Source: Pseudonocardiales bacterium (GTDB taxonomy: Bacteria > Actinomycetota > Actinomycetes > Mycobacteriales > Pseudonocardiaceae). From it: a stretch of DNA of 61,668 nucleotides. The stretch covers positions 1 through 61,668 of the forward strand of contig JAHEXI010000008.1 of assembly GCA_023252195.1 (NCBI GenBank), given 5' to 3'. Numbering within the stretch: position 1 is the stretch's first letter; each line of letters opens with the position of its first letter. This document shows, piece after piece, positions 26,525 through 39,142 of this stretch. The notes below the pieces were generated by a model, which had not been told where the DNA came from, did no database searches, and saw only the letters and a list, made by a program, of their open reading frames with translations. Both the position numbers and the translations under genes were made by a program.

Positions 26525-27442
26525 GTGTCGCTCGGACTCGTGGGACAGCTTGGACTGGTTGGTCTGGGCAAGATGGGTGCCAATATGCGCGACCGCCTAC
26601 GAGCTGCCGGCATCGAAGTCCTCGGCTTCAAACGCAGCCCCGGAGACCGCGACGTCGACTCGCTGGCAGAGCTGATCGACCGGCTCTCCACACCCCGGAC
26701 CGTATGGATCATGGTGCCCTCTGGCGAGGCGACCCGGGACACCATCACCCAGTTGGCGGCCCTGCTCGCCGAGGGTGATCTCGTCGTCGACGGAGGTAAC
26801 TCGCGCTATACCGAGGACCAGGTCAACGCTGAACTACTCGCCCGCAGCGGCATCGGGTACCTGGACTGCGGCGTCTCCGGCGGGGTGTGGGGCAAGGACA
26901 ACGGCTACGGGCTGATGGTCGGCGGCGCCGCCGACGCCGTCGAGCGGCTGATGCCGGTGTTCGACGCACTGCGCCCAGCAGGTCCTCGCGAGGAGGGCTT
27001 CGTGCACGCCGGCGACGTCGGCGCCGGGCACTTCGCCAAGATGGTGCACAACGGCGTGGAGTACGGCCTGATGCAGGCCTACGCGGAGGGCTTCGAGCTG
27101 CTGGAAGCCGCCGACGTGGTGACCGACGTGCCCGCGGTCCTCAAGGCGTGGCGGCGGGGCACCGTGGTCCGCTCCTGGCTGCTGGACCTGCTGGTGGCAG
27201 CCCTGGACAACGACCCTGAGCTGGCGCAGCTGCGCGGTTGGGTGGCCGACTCCGGCGAGGGTCGCTGGACGGTCGAAGAGGCGATCAATCACTCGGTGCC
27301 CGCTCCGGTGATCTCCGCGGCGCTGTTCGCCCGGTTCGCTTCCCGCCAGGCGGACTCACCGGCGATGCGGGCGGTGGCCGCGTTGCGCCAGCAGTTCGGC
27401 GGCCACGCCGTGCAGCAAGCCGGCCCCGACTCAGCTAGTTAA
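26525..27442 (+). CDS. gnd: 6-phosphogluconate dehydrogenase, decarboxylating, short type
   Basis: 305 residues. The oxidative pentose phosphate enzyme converting 6-phosphogluconate to ribulose 5-phosphate. Nucleotide-binding GLGKMG at 13-18, the substrate loop DCGVSGGVWG, and catalytic lysine in HFAKMVHNGVEYG. The protein is about 300 residues, as in the short, usually NAD-linked form, rather than 470. GTG start with GGGGAGGA upstream. Its place before recF is standard for actinobacteria, but dnaN normally sits immediately before it and is missing. Confidence 0.94.
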   Translation: MSLGLVGQLGLVGLGKMGANMRDRLRAAGIEVLGFKRSPGDRDVDSLAELIDRLSTPRTVWIMVPSGEATRDTITQLAALLAEGDLVVDGGNSRYTEDQVNAELLARSGIGYLDCGVSGGVWGKDNGYGLMVGGAADAVERLMPVFDALRPAGPREEGFVHAGDVGAGHFAKMVHNGVEYGLMQAYAEGFELLEAADVVTDVPAVLKAWRRGTVVRSWLLDLLVAALDNDPELAQLRGWVADSGEGRWTVEEAINHSVPAPVISAALFARFASRQADSPAMRAVAALRQQFGGHAVQQAGPDSAS

Positions 27443-27457
27443 AACGAGCGTACGTCT

Positions 27458-28624
27458 GTGTATGTTAGACAGCTCGAGGTCACCGATTTCCGCTCCTGGG
27501 AGCACGCCGAGATCGAGTTCGAACCCGGTGTCTCGGTGCTGGTGGGCGCCAACGGACAGGGCAAGACCAACCTGATCGAAGCGCTGAGCTACCTGTCCAC
27601 GCTGGGGTCGCACCGGGTGTCCACCGACGCGCCGCTGGTGCGCCACGGGGCCCAACGCGCCATCGTCCGGACCGCTGTGGTGCACGCCGACCGGGAGCTC
27701 ACCGTGGAGCTGGAGATCTCCCCCGGGCGAGCGAATCGGGCCCGGCTCAACCGCAGCCCGGTGCCGCGCCCCCGGGAGGTGCTGGGCGTGCTGCGCAGCG
27801 TCCTGTTCGCACCAGAGGACCTGGCGCTGGTCCGCGGTGACCCAGCGCAGCGCCGCCGATTTCTCGACGATCTGCTGGTCCTACGCGCCCCCCGGCTGGC
27901 CGGCGTACAAGCCGACTACGACAAGGTGCTGCGCCAGCGCGTCGCGTTGCTCAAATCCGCAGGCGCGGCACGGCGGTCCGGCGGCGGCACCGCTGATCTG
28001 CGGACCTTGGACGTCTGGGACGGTCACCTCGCCCGGCACGGCGCGGAACTGCTCGGGGCCCGGCTGGACCTGCTCGTAGAGCTGACGCCGCATGTTCGTG
28101 CGGCCTACCGGGCGGTGGCTCCGGAGTCGGCCACCGCCGAGCTCGAGTACCGCAGCAGCCTGGGTGACGCCCTGCCGGCGGCGGTGCCCGACGCTGGGGT
28201 GAACAGCACCGGCAAGGCCGACGTCGATCTGCTGGAGGTAGCGCTGCTGACGCAGCTGGCCCAGCTACGGGCGGCCGAGGTCGAGCGCGGGGTCTGCCTG
28301 GTCGGGCCGCACCGCGACGACCTGGAACTCAGCCTGGGCGGCCTGCCGGCCAAGGGCTACGCGAGCCACGGCGAGTCGTGGTCGTTCGCGTTGGCTCTGC
28401 GGCTGGGCAGCTACCAGTTGCTGCGCTCGGGTGGTGCCGAGCCGGTGCTGTTACTCGATGACGTCTTCGCCGAGCTGGATACCCATCGCCGGGCCCGGCT
28501 GGCCGAGGTCGCACTGGCAGCCGAGCAGGTGGTGGTCACCGCCGCGGTGCCGGCGGATGTCCCCGAGGAACTCCAGGGAACCCGGTTCGACGTCGACGCC
28601 GGGCAGGTTCGCCGTGTCCGATGA
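27458..28624 (+). CDS. recF: DNA replication and repair protein RecF
   Basis: A 388-residue SMC-like ATPase that loads RecA at gaps with RecO and RecR. Walker A G30-A-N-G-Q-G-K-T37, the N-terminal [13 protein letters not shown], the signature region near [13 protein letters not shown], and Walker [16 protein letters not shown] start 15 bases after gnd. The 3' end overlaps dciA by 11 bases. Confidence 0.96.
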   Translation: MYVRQLEVTDFRSWEHAEIEFEPGVSVLVGANGQGKTNLIEALSYLSTLGSHRVSTDAPLVRHGAQRAIVRTAVVHADRELTVELEISPGRANRARLNRSPVPRPREVLGVLRSVLFAPEDLALVRGDPAQRRRFLDDLLVLRAPRLAGVQADYDKVLRQRVALLKSAGAARRSGGGTADLRTLDVWDGHLARHGAELLGARLDLLVELTPHVRAAYRAVAPESATAELEYRSSLGDALPAAVPDAGVNSTGKADVDLLEVALLTQLAQLRAAEVERGVCLVGPHRDDLELSLGGLPAKGYASHGESWSFALALRLGSYQLLRSGGAEPVLLLDDVFAELDTHRRARLAEVALAAEQVVVTAAVPADVPEELQGTRFDVDAGQVRRVR

Positions 28625-29255
28625 AGTCGGGCGGCCTGATGAGGCGGCCGCCGAACGGCGGCCCCAGGCTGGGGACAAACCTGTGGACAGTGTGGACAAG
28701 TCGATGTTCGATGCACCCAAGAGTCCATCTCAGACCCCATCTGTGGTGCCGAAAGGCGCCGACATCGCCCGCGCCGCGCTGGAAGCCGCCCGTGCCGTCC
28801 AGCGTAAATCCAACGGTACGGGCGCGGGCCGGGACAAGCCTGGCGCGTCGCGCGCGGTGCCTCGGCGGCGCCGCGGCTGGTCCGGTGCGCGGCCGGATGA
28901 CCGGGACCCGCAGCCGCTGGGCCGGCTGGCGTCGCGGCTGGTCGCCGACCGCGGCTGGGTGGACCGGGTCTCGGCCGGTGTGGTGTTCGCCCGGTGGGCG
29001 CAGCTGGTGGGCGCCGACCTCGCCGAGCACGCGGAGCCGGTGTCGCTGAAGGACGGCGAGCTGACCGTGCGGGCCAGCTCCACGGCGTGGGCCACCCAAC
29101 TTCGGTTGCTGCAACGGCAGCTGATCGCCCGGATCACCGCCGGTGTCGGGCCCGGCGTGGTGACCCGGCTGCGGATACAGGGCCCGGCGGCGCCGAGCTG
29201 GGTGCACGGCCCCAGACACGTCCGCGGCCGCGGCCCCCGAGACACCTACGGCTGA
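28614..29255 (+). CDS. dciA: DciA (DUF721) replicative helicase loader/operator
   Basis: 213 residues. The DUF721 core is at about 100-200 ([56 protein letters not shown]). DciA interacts with the DnaB helicase and is essential for initiation in bacteria lacking DnaC/DnaI; the mycobacterial gene is Rv0004. The N-terminal 100 residues are disordered. GTG start at 28614 overlapping recF. Three DnaA-box-like sequences lie inside its first 30 codons. Confidence 0.88.
   Translation: MSDEVGRPDEAAAERRPQAGDKPVDSVDKSMFDAPKSPSQTPSVVPKGADIARAALEAARAVQRKSNGTGAGRDKPGASRAVPRRRRGWSGARPDDRDPQPLGRLASRLVADRGWVDRVSAGVVFARWAQLVGADLAEHAEPVSLKDGELTVRASSTAWATQLRLLQRQLIARITAGVGPGVVTRLRIQGPAAPSWVHGPRHVRGRGPRDTYG
28670..28699. 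promoter_or_regulatory. Cluster of DnaA-box-like sequences inside dciA
   Basis: TGGGGACAA (28670-28678), TGTGGACAG (28682-28690) and the perfect actinobacterial form TGTGGACAA (28691-28699) lie in tandem in one orientation. The last two are directly adjacent. They are in coding sequence ([11 protein letters not shown]), so chance or codon constraint is possible, but three in 30 bases is suggestive of DnaA binding 2.2 kb from the candidate oriC. Confidence 0.5.
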
Positions 29256-29269
29256 CTCCAAGCCTCTAG

Positions 29270-31420
<2,151 letters not shown>

Positions 31421-31462
31421 CCCGTCGTCGCCGAAACGGCGCGGTCGACAACGTTCCCATGC

Positions 31463-31855
31463 TCAGAGTCCTGGGGGCCATTCCTCAACGGTGAGTTGGG
31501 GCATCGGGAAGTCCTCGATGTTTCCGGTGGCCAGTCGCGCGCCGATCCCGACGGTGACCGCGCCGATCAAGCAGTCGGCCTGGTGCAGTGTGATGCCGAG
31601 GGCGGCGTGTTCGCGTCGCCAGGCTCCAGCGCGTCGGGCGTCCGGCTCCCGCACCGGGAGCACCCGGATTGCGGTGAACAGCGCGTCGGCCACGGGTTCT
31701 TCACTCGGTCGCAACCCACGGACGATCTCCTCGACGTTGACTGCCGTGGTCAGCAGTACCTCGCGACGGGCGGCGAGATCGCGCAAGCGGGCTGCGGCAG
31801 GGCGCCCTCGCAGCGCGTCAATGAGAACGGTGGTGTCTAGGACAAGGGCGGTCAT
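31463..31855 (-). CDS. PIN-domain toxin (VapC-like) without visible antitoxin
   Basis: 130 residues with PIN active-site residues D7 (LDTTVLID), E42/E43 (NVEEIVRG), D94 (HQADCLIGAV) and D115 (TGNIEDF). Complete VapC length. ATG at 31853-31855. The 75 bases upstream of it are too short for an antitoxin and the next gene is divergent, so the usual VapB is missing. Inserted between gyrB and gyrA, running against them. Confidence 0.85.
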   Translation of the reverse strand: MTALVLDTTVLIDALRGRPAAARLRDLAARREVLLTTAVNVEEIVRGLRPSEEPVADALFTAIRVLPVREPDARRAGAWRREHAALGITLHQADCLIGAVTVGIGARLATGNIEDFPMPQLTVEEWPPGL

Positions 31856-31930
31856 CAGCCGGCACGTCGATCTGGCCACCACAAGGTGCCCCCGACGACG
31901 GCTCTGAGCGCGAACCAATAAGGTCGCCCG

Positions 31931-32506
31931 ATGCCGGTGAGGCCCAGCATTCACACGATCAAGGTGTCGCTGCGGTACATGAAGCCGCCGGTCTGGCGAC
32001 GCCTGCAGGTTCCTTCCGCGACGACCCTGGCCGAACTGCACAACATCATCCAGGCTGCGATGGGCTGGTACGACTGTCACCTGCATCAGTTCGAGGTCAA
32101 CGGTGTGCACTATGCCGACACCGAGCACATGCTCGAAGACACCACCGATGAGGCGGGTCGGACACTGGCTCGGATTCAGGCTGGCGGCCGGATCGCGTAC
32201 TGGTACGACTTCGGTGATGACTGGTGGCACGACATCGTTGTGGAGTCTGTCGACCGCGCCGACCCGGCGCTGGCCTACCCGCGCTGCGTGACCGGTCGGC
32301 GCGCCGGACCGCCCGAGGACAGTGGCGGCCCGTGGGGTTTCGCCGAGCTGATGCGCGCGTTGCGCGATGACAAGCACCCGGAGCACGAGATGTACAGCCG
32401 CTGGATGGAGCAGATCGGCGAGATCGGCTACGACCCGGCGCACTGCGATCTCGATGAGATCAACAAAGCACTGTCCCAGCTCAGCGTGGTCGCGCTGCAA
32501 CACTGA
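31931..32506 (+). CDS. Plasmid pRiA4b ORF-3 family protein
   Basis: 191 residues with the family pattern KVSLRYMKPPVWRRLQVPS, LAELHNIIQAAMGWYDCHLHQFEV and YWYDFGDDWWHDIVVE. Family function is unknown; members are common on plasmids and in accessory DNA. Divergent from the PIN gene, 75 bases apart. Together they form the insertion that separates gyrB from gyrA. The ribosome binding site is weak (AAGG). Confidence 0.88.
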   Translation: MPVRPSIHTIKVSLRYMKPPVWRRLQVPSATTLAELHNIIQAAMGWYDCHLHQFEVNGVHYADTEHMLEDTTDEAGRTLARIQAGGRIAYWYDFGDDWWHDIVVESVDRADPALAYPRCVTGRRAGPPEDSGGPWGFAELMRALRDDKHPEHEMYSRWMEQIGEIGYDPAHCDLDEINKALSQLSVVALQH

Positions 32507-32748
32507 TTCATAGTCAGGTTCATCCGCCGCCGCATCCAAGGGGCCGCTCCATAGCTCCGAACTCAACAGCAGAGCTGGCTTCAGCGGCTCGAACAACGCT
32601 GTTGTTGAGCTCGGGAGCCCTAGGCGCATAAGGACAGCCAGCCGGCGCGCGTCCGGCCGGAGGGGACGCTGCGTGACCGGTAGACTGGCTGGGTTAGGCG
32701 CATGTCAGTGGCCCCGCGAAAGTGGCCCCCCGAAGGGAACCGAGCTCC

Positions 32749-35292
32749 GTGACTGAGATCATCCTGCCGCCGGACGGAGACCGCGTCGAGCCGGTCGACA
32801 TCCAGCAGGAGATGCAGCGCTCCTACATCGACTACGCGATGAGCGTCATCGTCGGGCGTGCGCTGCCGGACGTTCGCGACGGGCTCAAGCCGGTGCACCG
32901 GCGGGTGCTGTACTCGATGTACGACTCCGGCTTCCGCGCCGACCGCGGCCCGGTGAAGTGCGCCCGGGTCGTCGGCGACGTGATGGGTAACTACCACCCG
33001 CACGGTGACTCAGCGATCTACGACACGCTGGTGCGGATGGCCCAGCCGTGGTCAATGCGCTACCCGCTGGTCGACGGGCAAGGCAACTTCGGCTCCCCAG
33101 GCAACGACCCGGCCGCCGCGATGAGGTACACCGAGTGCAGGCTCACGCCGCTGGCGCAGGAGATGCTGCGCGACATCGACAAGGAGACCGTCGACTTCGA
33201 GCCGAACTACGACGGTCGCACCGAGATGCCCACGGTGTTGCCGTCCCGGGTGCCGAACCTGCTGGTCAACGGCAGCTCGGGGATCGCGGTGGGGATGGCT
33301 ACGAACATCCCACCGCACAACCTGCGCGAGGTCGGCGCGGGTGTGGTTTACCTGCTGGAGAACCCCGACGTCGATGACGACACGCTGCTCGACGCGCTGA
33401 TCGAGCGGATCAAGGGTCCGGACTTCCCGACCCACGGCCTGATCGTGGGCACCGACGGCATCGCCGACGCCTACCGCACCGGTCGCGGTTCGATCCGGAT
33501 GCGCGGCGTGGTGGAGGTCGAGGAGGACAGTCGGGGTCGCACCACACTGGTGATCACCGAGCTGCCCTACCAGGTCAACCCGGACAACTTCATCGAGGCG
33601 ATCGCGTCGCTGTCCCGCGACGGCAGGATCGCCGGGATCGCCGAGATCAACGATGAGTCCAGCGACCGCATCGGCATGCGGATCGTGATCACGCTCAAGC
33701 GGGACGCGGTGGCCAAGGTGGTGCTCAACAACCTCTACAAGCACACCCAGTTGCAGCACACCTTCGGCGTGAACATGCTGGCGATCGTCGAGGGCGTGCC
33801 GCGCACGCTGCGGCTGGACCAAGTGATCCGGCACTATGTGCGCCACCAGCTCGACGTTGTGGTCCGGCGAACCCGGTACCTGCTGCGCAAGGCCGAGGAG
33901 CGGGCGCATCTGTTGCGTGGTCTGGTCAAGGCCTTGGACATGCTCGACGAGGTGATCGCGCTGATCCGCCGGTCTCCCACGGTGGACGACGCACGCACCG
34001 GCCTGATGGCGTTGCTGGACGTCGACGAGATCCAGGCGAACTACATCCTGGAGACCCAGCTGCGGCGCCTGGCCGCGATGGAACGGCAGAAGGTCATCGA
34101 GGATCTCGCCGAACTCGAGCGGGAGATCGCCGACTACCTCGACATCCTGGACAAGCCCGAGCGGCAGCGCCAGATTGTCATTGATGAGCTGGGCGAGGTC
34201 GTCGAGAAGTACGGTGACGACCGCCGGACCAGGATCACTGGCTACGACGGCGACATGTCGACCGAGGACCTGATCGCCGTCGAGGATGTCGTGGTCACGA
34301 TCACCCGCACCGGCTACGCCAAACGCACCCGGACCGACCTGTACCGGGCACAGAAGCGCGGCGGCAAGGGCGTCATGGGCGCGGGCCTGAAGACCGACGA
34401 CATCGTGGCGCACTTCTTCGTCTGCTCCACGCACGACTGGATCCTGTTCTTCACCAACAAGGGCCGGGTATACCGGGCGAAGGCTTACGAGCTGCCCGAG
34501 GCCAACCGCAACGCCCGCGGCCAGCATGTGGCGAACCTGCTCGCCTTCCAGCCTGAAGAGCAGATCGCCCAGGTCATGCAGATCAAGGACTACACCGCAG
34601 CGCCGTATCTGGTGCTGGCCACCCGCGACGGCCTGGTCAAGAAGAGCAAGCTGACCGACTTCGACTCCAACCGCTCCGGCGGCTTGATCGGCATCAACCT
34701 GCGTGATGAGGACGAGCTGGTCGGCGCGGTGCTCTGCGCCGCCGAGGATGATCTGCTGCTGGTCTCGGCCCAAGGCCAGTCGATCCGGTTCTCGGCAACC
34801 GACGAGGTGCTTCGCCCGATGGGGCGGGCCACCTCGGGCGTGTTCGGAATGCGATTCAACGAGGGTGACGAGCTGCTGTCCATCGCGGTGGTGCAGAGCG
34901 GGCTGTACCTACTGGTCGCGACCGCGGGGGGCTATGCCAAACGGACCCCGATCGATGACTATCCAGTGCAAGGACGCGGTGGCAAGGGTGTGTTGACCCT
35001 CCAGTACGACCGCCGGCGTGGCAAGCTCGTCGGGGCGCTCATCGTCGACATCGACGATGAGCTGTACGCCATCACCTCCAGTGGAGGGGTCATCCGAACC
35101 ACCGCCAAGGAGGTGCGCAAGGCTGGCCGGCAGACCAAAGGGGTGCGGTTGATGAACCTCGGTGAGGGGGCGAGTCTGGTGGCTGTCGCACGAAACACCG
35201 AAGCGGCTGTCGACCCCGATGTGGGCGAAACGGGCACCACAGCTACCGGCACAGCAGACGCCGGCGGTGCACCGACGAAGGGTGAGTTGTGA
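32749..35292 (+). CDS. gyrA: DNA gyrase subunit A
   Basis: The DNA-cutting subunit of gyrase, 847 residues. The quinolone-resistance region reads [17 protein letters not shown], with serine at the position of E. coli S83 and aspartate at D87, the susceptible form. The active-site tyrosine is in [11 protein letters not shown]. The GyrA box is KRGGKGVMG in the C-terminal wrapping domain. GTG start at 32749 with AAGGGA 10 bases upstream. The 242-base gap 32507-32748 before it holds its promoter. The DUF3566 gene overlaps its stop. Confidence 0.97.
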   Translation: MTEIILPPDGDRVEPVDIQQEMQRSYIDYAMSVIVGRALPDVRDGLKPVHRRVLYSMYDSGFRADRGPVKCARVVGDVMGNYHPHGDSAIYDTLVRMAQPWSMRYPLVDGQGNFGSPGNDPAAAMRYTECRLTPLAQEMLRDIDKETVDFEPNYDGRTEMPTVLPSRVPNLLVNGSSGIAVGMATNIPPHNLREVGAGVVYLLENPDVDDDTLLDALIERIKGPDFPTHGLIVGTDGIADAYRTGRGSIRMRGVVEVEEDSRGRTTLVITELPYQVNPDNFIEAIASLSRDGRIAGIAEINDESSDRIGMRIVITLKRDAVAKVVLNNLYKHTQLQHTFGVNMLAIVEGVPRTLRLDQVIRHYVRHQLDVVVRRTRYLLRKAEERAHLLRGLVKALDMLDEVIALIRRSPTVDDARTGLMALLDVDEIQANYILETQLRRLAAMERQKVIEDLAELEREIADYLDILDKPERQRQIVIDELGEVVEKYGDDRRTRITGYDGDMSTEDLIAVEDVVVTITRTGYAKRTRTDLYRAQKRGGKGVMGAGLKTDDIVAHFFVCSTHDWILFFTNKGRVYRAKAYELPEANRNARGQHVANLLAFQPEEQIAQVMQIKDYTAAPYLVLATRDGLVKKSKLTDFDSNRSGGLIGINLRDEDELVGAVLCAAEDDLLLVSAQGQSIRFSATDEVLRPMGRATSGVFGMRFNEGDELLSIAVVQSGLYLLVATAGGYAKRTPIDDYPVQGRGGKGVLTLQYDRRRGKLVGALIVDIDDELYAITSSGGVIRTTAKEVRKAGRQTKGVRLMNLGEGASLVAVARNTEAAVDPDVGETGTTATGTADAGGAPTKGEL

Positions 35293-35984
35293 CGAGCCCC
35301 GAGAACGCCAGCGAGACGGAGTCACCCCCACCGCAGCGCCAGCGCAGCACCACTGGCGATGACGATCCGACGACTGTGGCGCTACAGGTGGGGGCGCCGG
35401 AGCACGCTCGTGGTGCCGTCCGAGAGCAGGCCGGTCGCCAGCCAGTGGGCGGCCCGGCTTACGGCTTCTCGACGGGCGTTGGGCCGCCGGCCGCGGCCAG
35501 CGGACCAGCGGGCCGAACGGATTTCGCACCGTCCACGGTGCGCGTCGGCGGCTATACACCGCCGGAGCGGCTGGGGCCCGCCTCGCAGTCGGGCAACCAG
35601 TCACGTTCGGTCCGGGTTCCCCGACGGACGAGCTTGCAGCTGCAGCGGCTCGATCCGTGGTCGGTACTGAAGATCTCACTGGTGCTGTCTGTCTGTGGGT
35701 TCCTGGTCTGGATGGTGGCCGTCGGGACGCTCTACGGAGTGCTCGCGGGGATGGGTGTCTGGGACCAGCTCAACGGGACCTACTCGGACCTCACCTCGGC
35801 CAACAACGCCCAGGCCGCCGGGTCTGAGCTGATCAGCGGCGGCCGGGTCTTCGGGGTGTCGATGGTGATCGGGTTGGTGAACATCGTGCTGATGACCGCA
35901 CTGGCCACCGTCGGATCCCTGGTCTACAACATCGCCGCAGACCTGGTCGGCGGCATCGAAGTCACCCTGTCTGAACCGGACTGA
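35289..35984 (+). CDS. DUF3566 membrane protein
   Basis: 231 residues. A proline/glycine-rich N-terminal 110 residues is followed by the DUF3566 domain: [20 protein letters not shown] as the first membrane segment and [19 protein letters not shown] as the second, ending in [11 protein letters not shown]. It is the usual gene after gyrA in actinobacteria (mycobacterial Rv0007-like), with a suspected envelope or division role. GTG start overlaps the gyrA stop by 4 bases. Confidence 0.92.
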   Translation: MTSPENASETESPPPQRQRSTTGDDDPTTVALQVGAPEHARGAVREQAGRQPVGGPAYGFSTGVGPPAAASGPAGRTDFAPSTVRVGGYTPPERLGPASQSGNQSRSVRVPRRTSLQLQRLDPWSVLKISLVLSVCGFLVWMVAVGTLYGVLAGMGVWDQLNGTYSDLTSANNAQAAGSELISGGRVFGVSMVIGLVNIVLMTALATVGSLVYNIAADLVGGIEVTLSEPD

Positions 35985-36044
35985 CTGCGGTCAGGCGGGT
36001 GTGGACCCGGTGGGGCTATGCGGTAACCTTCGCCGGGTCGCCGG

Positions 36045-36118
36045 GGGCCTATAGCTCAGTCGGTTAGAGCGCATCCCTGATAAGGATGAGGTCGCTGGTT
36101 CAAGTCCAGCTAGGCCCA
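36045..36118 (+). tRNA. tRNA-Ile (GAT anticodon)
   Basis: A 74-base cloverleaf. GGGCCTA at 36045-36051 pairs with TAGGCCC at 36111-36117, discriminator A at 36118. The anticodon GAT is at 36079-36081 in the loop CTGATAA. The T-arm contains GGTTCAAGTCC. The CCA end is not encoded. The gyrA, tRNA-Ile, tRNA-Ala order is conserved in actinobacteria. Confidence 0.96.
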
Positions 36119-36154
36119 CTGAAGACGTACCATCGTGGCAGAAGGAGATACATC

Positions 36155-36274
36155 GTGAAGAAGATTTTGGCACTGCTGCTCGTCGGTCTGGTCGCTTTGA
36201 TCGTCGTCCAGCGTCAGCGTTCCGCGAAGGCTGAGGCCGACCTCTGGCGTGAGGCCACCTCACCGAATTCCTGA
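36155..36274 (+). CDS. DLW-39 family peptide
   Basis: A 39-residue protein: KKILALLLVGLVALIVVQRQ forms one membrane helix, then RSAKAEADLWREATSPNS. The DLW motif and exact length match the conserved actinobacterial DLW-39 family, usually found between these two tRNA genes. Function unknown. GTG start with AAGGAG 7 bases upstream; an in-frame extension into tRNA-Ile is not real. Confidence 0.88.
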   Translation: MKKILALLLVGLVALIVVQRQRSAKAEADLWREATSPNS

Positions 36275-36308
36275 GCACCGCTGGCTACGCTGATCGCGCC
36301 CGGAGCCT

Positions 36309-36381
36309 GGGGACGTAGCTCAACTGGCAGAGCACCGCCTTTGCAAGGCGGGGGTTGAGGGTTCAAGTCCCTTCGTCTCCA
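36309..36381 (+). tRNA. tRNA-Ala (TGC anticodon)
   Basis: A 73-base cloverleaf. GGGGACG at 36309-36315 pairs with CGTCTCC at 36374-36380, discriminator A at 36381. The anticodon TGC is at 36342-36344. T-arm GGGTTCAAGTCCC. Its 3' end is duplicated at 40080-40115 and, inverted and longer, at 58044-58085, so it has served as an integration site. Confidence 0.96.
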
Positions 36382-36442
36382 CGAGGTCATCGAGACGCTC
36401 AGGTCCAGGTCAGCGCGATGGTCCGCTTTTTGGCCGGTTGCG

Positions 36443-37191
36443 TCAGCCTGTTATTGGCTCTGGGGTGCCCCTCACCTGCCCCATGCGTCGGGCTTCCTGG
36501 ATGTTCTGACTGATTGCATCGGCGATCTGCTTGTCACAACTTCGGGTTGCGTGCTGGTAGATCAGCGTGGCTCGCATGGCTGAGTGGCCCATTCGTGCCA
36601 TCAGTTCCCTGGTGCTGGCACCCGTGGCCGCCGCAAGGCGGTACCGGTGTGGCGCAGGTCATGGAAGTGAACGTCCTCTTCGTTCACTTCGGCGTCCGTG
36701 AGTGCCTTGGTCCACAGCCGGTGGAAGTTGCGTCGCCGTAGTCGGCCACCGTTCGGCCCGACGAACACCAGGCAGCCGGGCCTGCCTCGGAGAACCGGCC
36801 GAGGTGGTCCCGCAGCTCGGCGAGCACACCGCCGGGATCGCAACCGAACGCTTGCCGGCCTCACTCTTCGGGTCCTTGATGATCGTGCGACCGTCCTTCA
36901 ACTCGGCTTGCGACCGGCGGACCCGCAGCTCGCCGCCGTTCCGGTCCACGTCTCGCCGCCGCAGCGCCGCGAACTCCCCGAACCGTAAACTTGTGAGCGC
37001 ACCGAGTAACACGAGTAGCCGGTAGCGCGGCTGGATCGCGTCCGCCACTGCGAACACCTGCAATTGGAGAGCACGCTCAAGAGAACGTCATCGATCACGT
37101 TCGCGGTCGATTCCCGGACAACCCGTTTCTCACAGGCAGCGTGAACTTGTGGTTTCCCGATCATGCGCTCAGCGCAGAGGCTAAACCACAC
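36443..37191 (-). pseudogene. Tyrosine recombinase (integrase), frameshifted
   Basis: Pieces of one integrase can be read in different frames: IQPRYRLLVLLGALTSLRFG with EFAALRRRDVD (first catalytic arginine), then PKSEAGKRSVAIP, then VHFHDLRHTG (second His-Arg), and finally MGHSAMRATLIYQHAT with the nucleophile tyrosine, ending at a TGA at 36443-36445. At least three frame changes separate them. Position next to the tRNA-Ala copy fits the integrase of the island. The N-terminal domain is largely missing. Confidence 0.85.
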
Positions 37192-37359
37192 ATTGATCAG
37201 TGCTTAAATCTCCCAACCTGGCCCGTTTGCGGAGTTATGCGTGGAGTCATGCGCTACTTCATCTCTGTCGCGTGCTGCTGCCACCTCACGCAAAACACAC
37301 CCTCCGACACATTAAAGTGGGCATTGAGGGTGGGTATAAGCAGCGGTCGGGAGCAGCTT

Positions 37360-37830
37360 ATGAACGACCACCCGTTCTGGCGTACCGGCGACCAGAAGCG
37401 CGTGCGACCGCCGCAAGCACCCAGCGTGGTGGCCCCGTGGGGCTCCTTCGCCGCTCGGGCGGCCGTGCACCGAACTTGCTACGAGGTGACACTGCGGTGC
37501 CAACGCGTCCTCGCCCGGTATAGCCCCGGAGAGGACAAGCTCAAGCACGTCGCTGTAGGTGACCCGGATCCCGTCCCAGCCCACGGTTACTGGGCGTGCA
37601 GGTTCGAATGGGCGGATGAGGTCTCAACAGGCTTCGTTCTACTCTGGTGCTGCACACGGGCACAAGGACACCACGGCCAACACCTTGCCGGCACCGGCGA
37701 GCGGGTCGCCGCGGTGCACTCGAATTCTGTGCAAGGGCATTTCGGATGCCGAGGAGAACACGAGCGTCACAGGACTACGGCGCCTCGCGGTATAGGTCCC
37801 TCGCAGGTTGGCGGGCATGACCAGGCATAG
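37360..37830 (+). CDS. Hypothetical protein
   Basis: A possible 156-residue protein from the ATG at 37360, preceded by GGGAG. The middle (GYWACRFEWADEV ... HHGQHLAGTGERVAAVH) reads like a genuine protein; the last 35 residues after GHFGCRG look like non-coding sequence, suggesting a lost stop or a frameshift near 37730. No family recognised. Inside the tRNA-Ala island. Confidence 0.4.
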   Translation: MNDHPFWRTGDQKRVRPPQAPSVVAPWGSFAARAAVHRTCYEVTLRCQRVLARYSPGEDKLKHVAVGDPDPVPAHGYWACRFEWADEVSTGFVLLWCCTRAQGHHGQHLAGTGERVAAVHSNSVQGHFGCRGEHERHRTTAPRGIGPSQVGGHDQA

Positions 37831-38080
37831 TAGAGAGATTTTCAAGCTCTAGCCCAAACATGTGCCTCCGGCGGGCCTCGCTCCGGAATGGTTCCAAGGC
37901 TGGACCCGGATAGTGGTGGGTCACCAGGGGCGCGGCCGGGGGCAGGCGTCCAACTCGTACAGCGCGTCGGGTGCGCCAACTAGACCCCTGTCCCCCCGGC
38001 CCGCTCCGAGACAAGCTCGCCGACGCGACGGGTTATCGGCCGACGACATCCTCGACCACTGCAAACCAGATCAAAGGGCA

Positions 38081-38398
38081 TCATTTACGCGACACTAGCA
38101 ACGCACTTCCTAGTTTCCACTGCCTGTTTGCAATGGTTCCCACCTTAGCCGTTTTCGTGTCACCCTTCGGAGTTGTTCCGGAGATATAAACATCGAACTT
38201 GTCAAACTGATGCATGCCCTTCAGCTCCAGCTCGAAGGTTGCCAGCGGCTTGAAGGCCGCCATCCAGCTGTCGCTGGGCGGTTTGAAGGCGAACTCTTCG
38301 ATCTCCCAACCGCGGCGCATGTCACCGGCCCCTGGGTAGTTGCGTGTGATCTCGGCAAAGATTTCGGCCTTGCTCCGGAGCTGAGCGAATTTCAGCAT
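38081..38398 (-). CDS. Hypothetical protein
   Basis: 105 residues from an ATG at 38396-38398, with GAGAGGAAAG directly upstream. Sequence such as IFAEITRNYPGAGDMRRGWE and FELELKGMHQFDKFDVYISG is protein-like and less alanine/arginine-rich than shadow frames, so I take it as real. No domain recognised and no membrane segment. AT-richer than the core genes. Inside the tRNA-Ala island. Confidence 0.6.
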   Translation of the reverse strand: MLKFAQLRSKAEIFAEITRNYPGAGDMRRGWEIEEFAFKPPSDSWMAAFKPLATFELELKGMHQFDKFDVYISGTTPKGDTKTAKVGTIANRQWKLGSALLVSRK

Positions 38399-38830
38399 GC
38401 GCTTTCCTCTCTTGTGAGTGGGCAGCGGTGCAGGCTACGTGCCACATCTATGCCCGCGGCGCCGATCGGGCCTGGGCCTTGCTCACGGCCTCCGCCAACT
38501 CGGCTCGCAGACCCTGGTGCCGCGGCTGACCCCGGCCCCTGATCTCCCACGAAGCTGGGTCCAGTGTGTACTTGCAGATGTACTTGCACGTGCAGTTAAT
38601 AAGGTAACCCTTGGCAGCAACAGGCGCATCCCTAACACCTAAATGGAGCAGTATCAATCTCTACCGCGCCGAACTCGCCCACAGTCGCCCCAGCATGTGC
38701 CGAGCGCGCGACGATCCACTCTTGTCACTGCTCCACGACTGTCAACGACCGAAGTATCTCCCCGTCGCACCGGCGCGGGTGCTCCACGTGGACCCTGACC
38801 CTGGCCCCTCCGAGCCAATCTTGCCGAGGC

Positions 38831-39010
38831 GACGGGATACCCTCTTTCGCCGCCTCGTGTCCTGCGACAGGAGGGCACACCGTGTGTCCGGTGATCTTGA
38901 TTCGTGTCCCTTGCGTGCCCGTTCCCACGGGGCTGACGGAGAATCACCGGCTCTGGCAGACAAGAACTCACTGACCGTGCATGGAAACGCTTCGCAGCTC
39001 ACACCGCGAT
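38831..39010 (+). repeat. Dispersed repeat, copy A
   Basis: About 180 bases, from GACGGGATACC to CTCACACCGCGAT, shared with the minus strand at 58098-58274 and, less fully, 51562-51720. The best-conserved part runs through GGTGATCTTG, GTGCCCGTTCCCA, ACAAGAACTCACTGACCGTG and GAAACGCTTC. Two different reading frames are partly open in it; I do not assign a protein. This copy has no tRNA fragment beside it. Confidence 0.75.
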
Positions 39011-39142
39011 AGGCCCTCACGACAGGACAGACATCCCAGTGCGCTGCACCGATGATCGTTGAGTTGAACCGAGTACAGCCACATGACCGCAGGTCTACCG
39101 TGAGCACTGACGAACGGCACCTCGCGCTCATAGGAGCTTCCC

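Noticed and set aside
33052-34773. A 573-codon open frame antisense to gyrA
   Set aside because: It is fully opposite a certain gyrA gene, is low-complexity and valine/aspartate/glutamine-rich, and is a product of GC-rich codon use.
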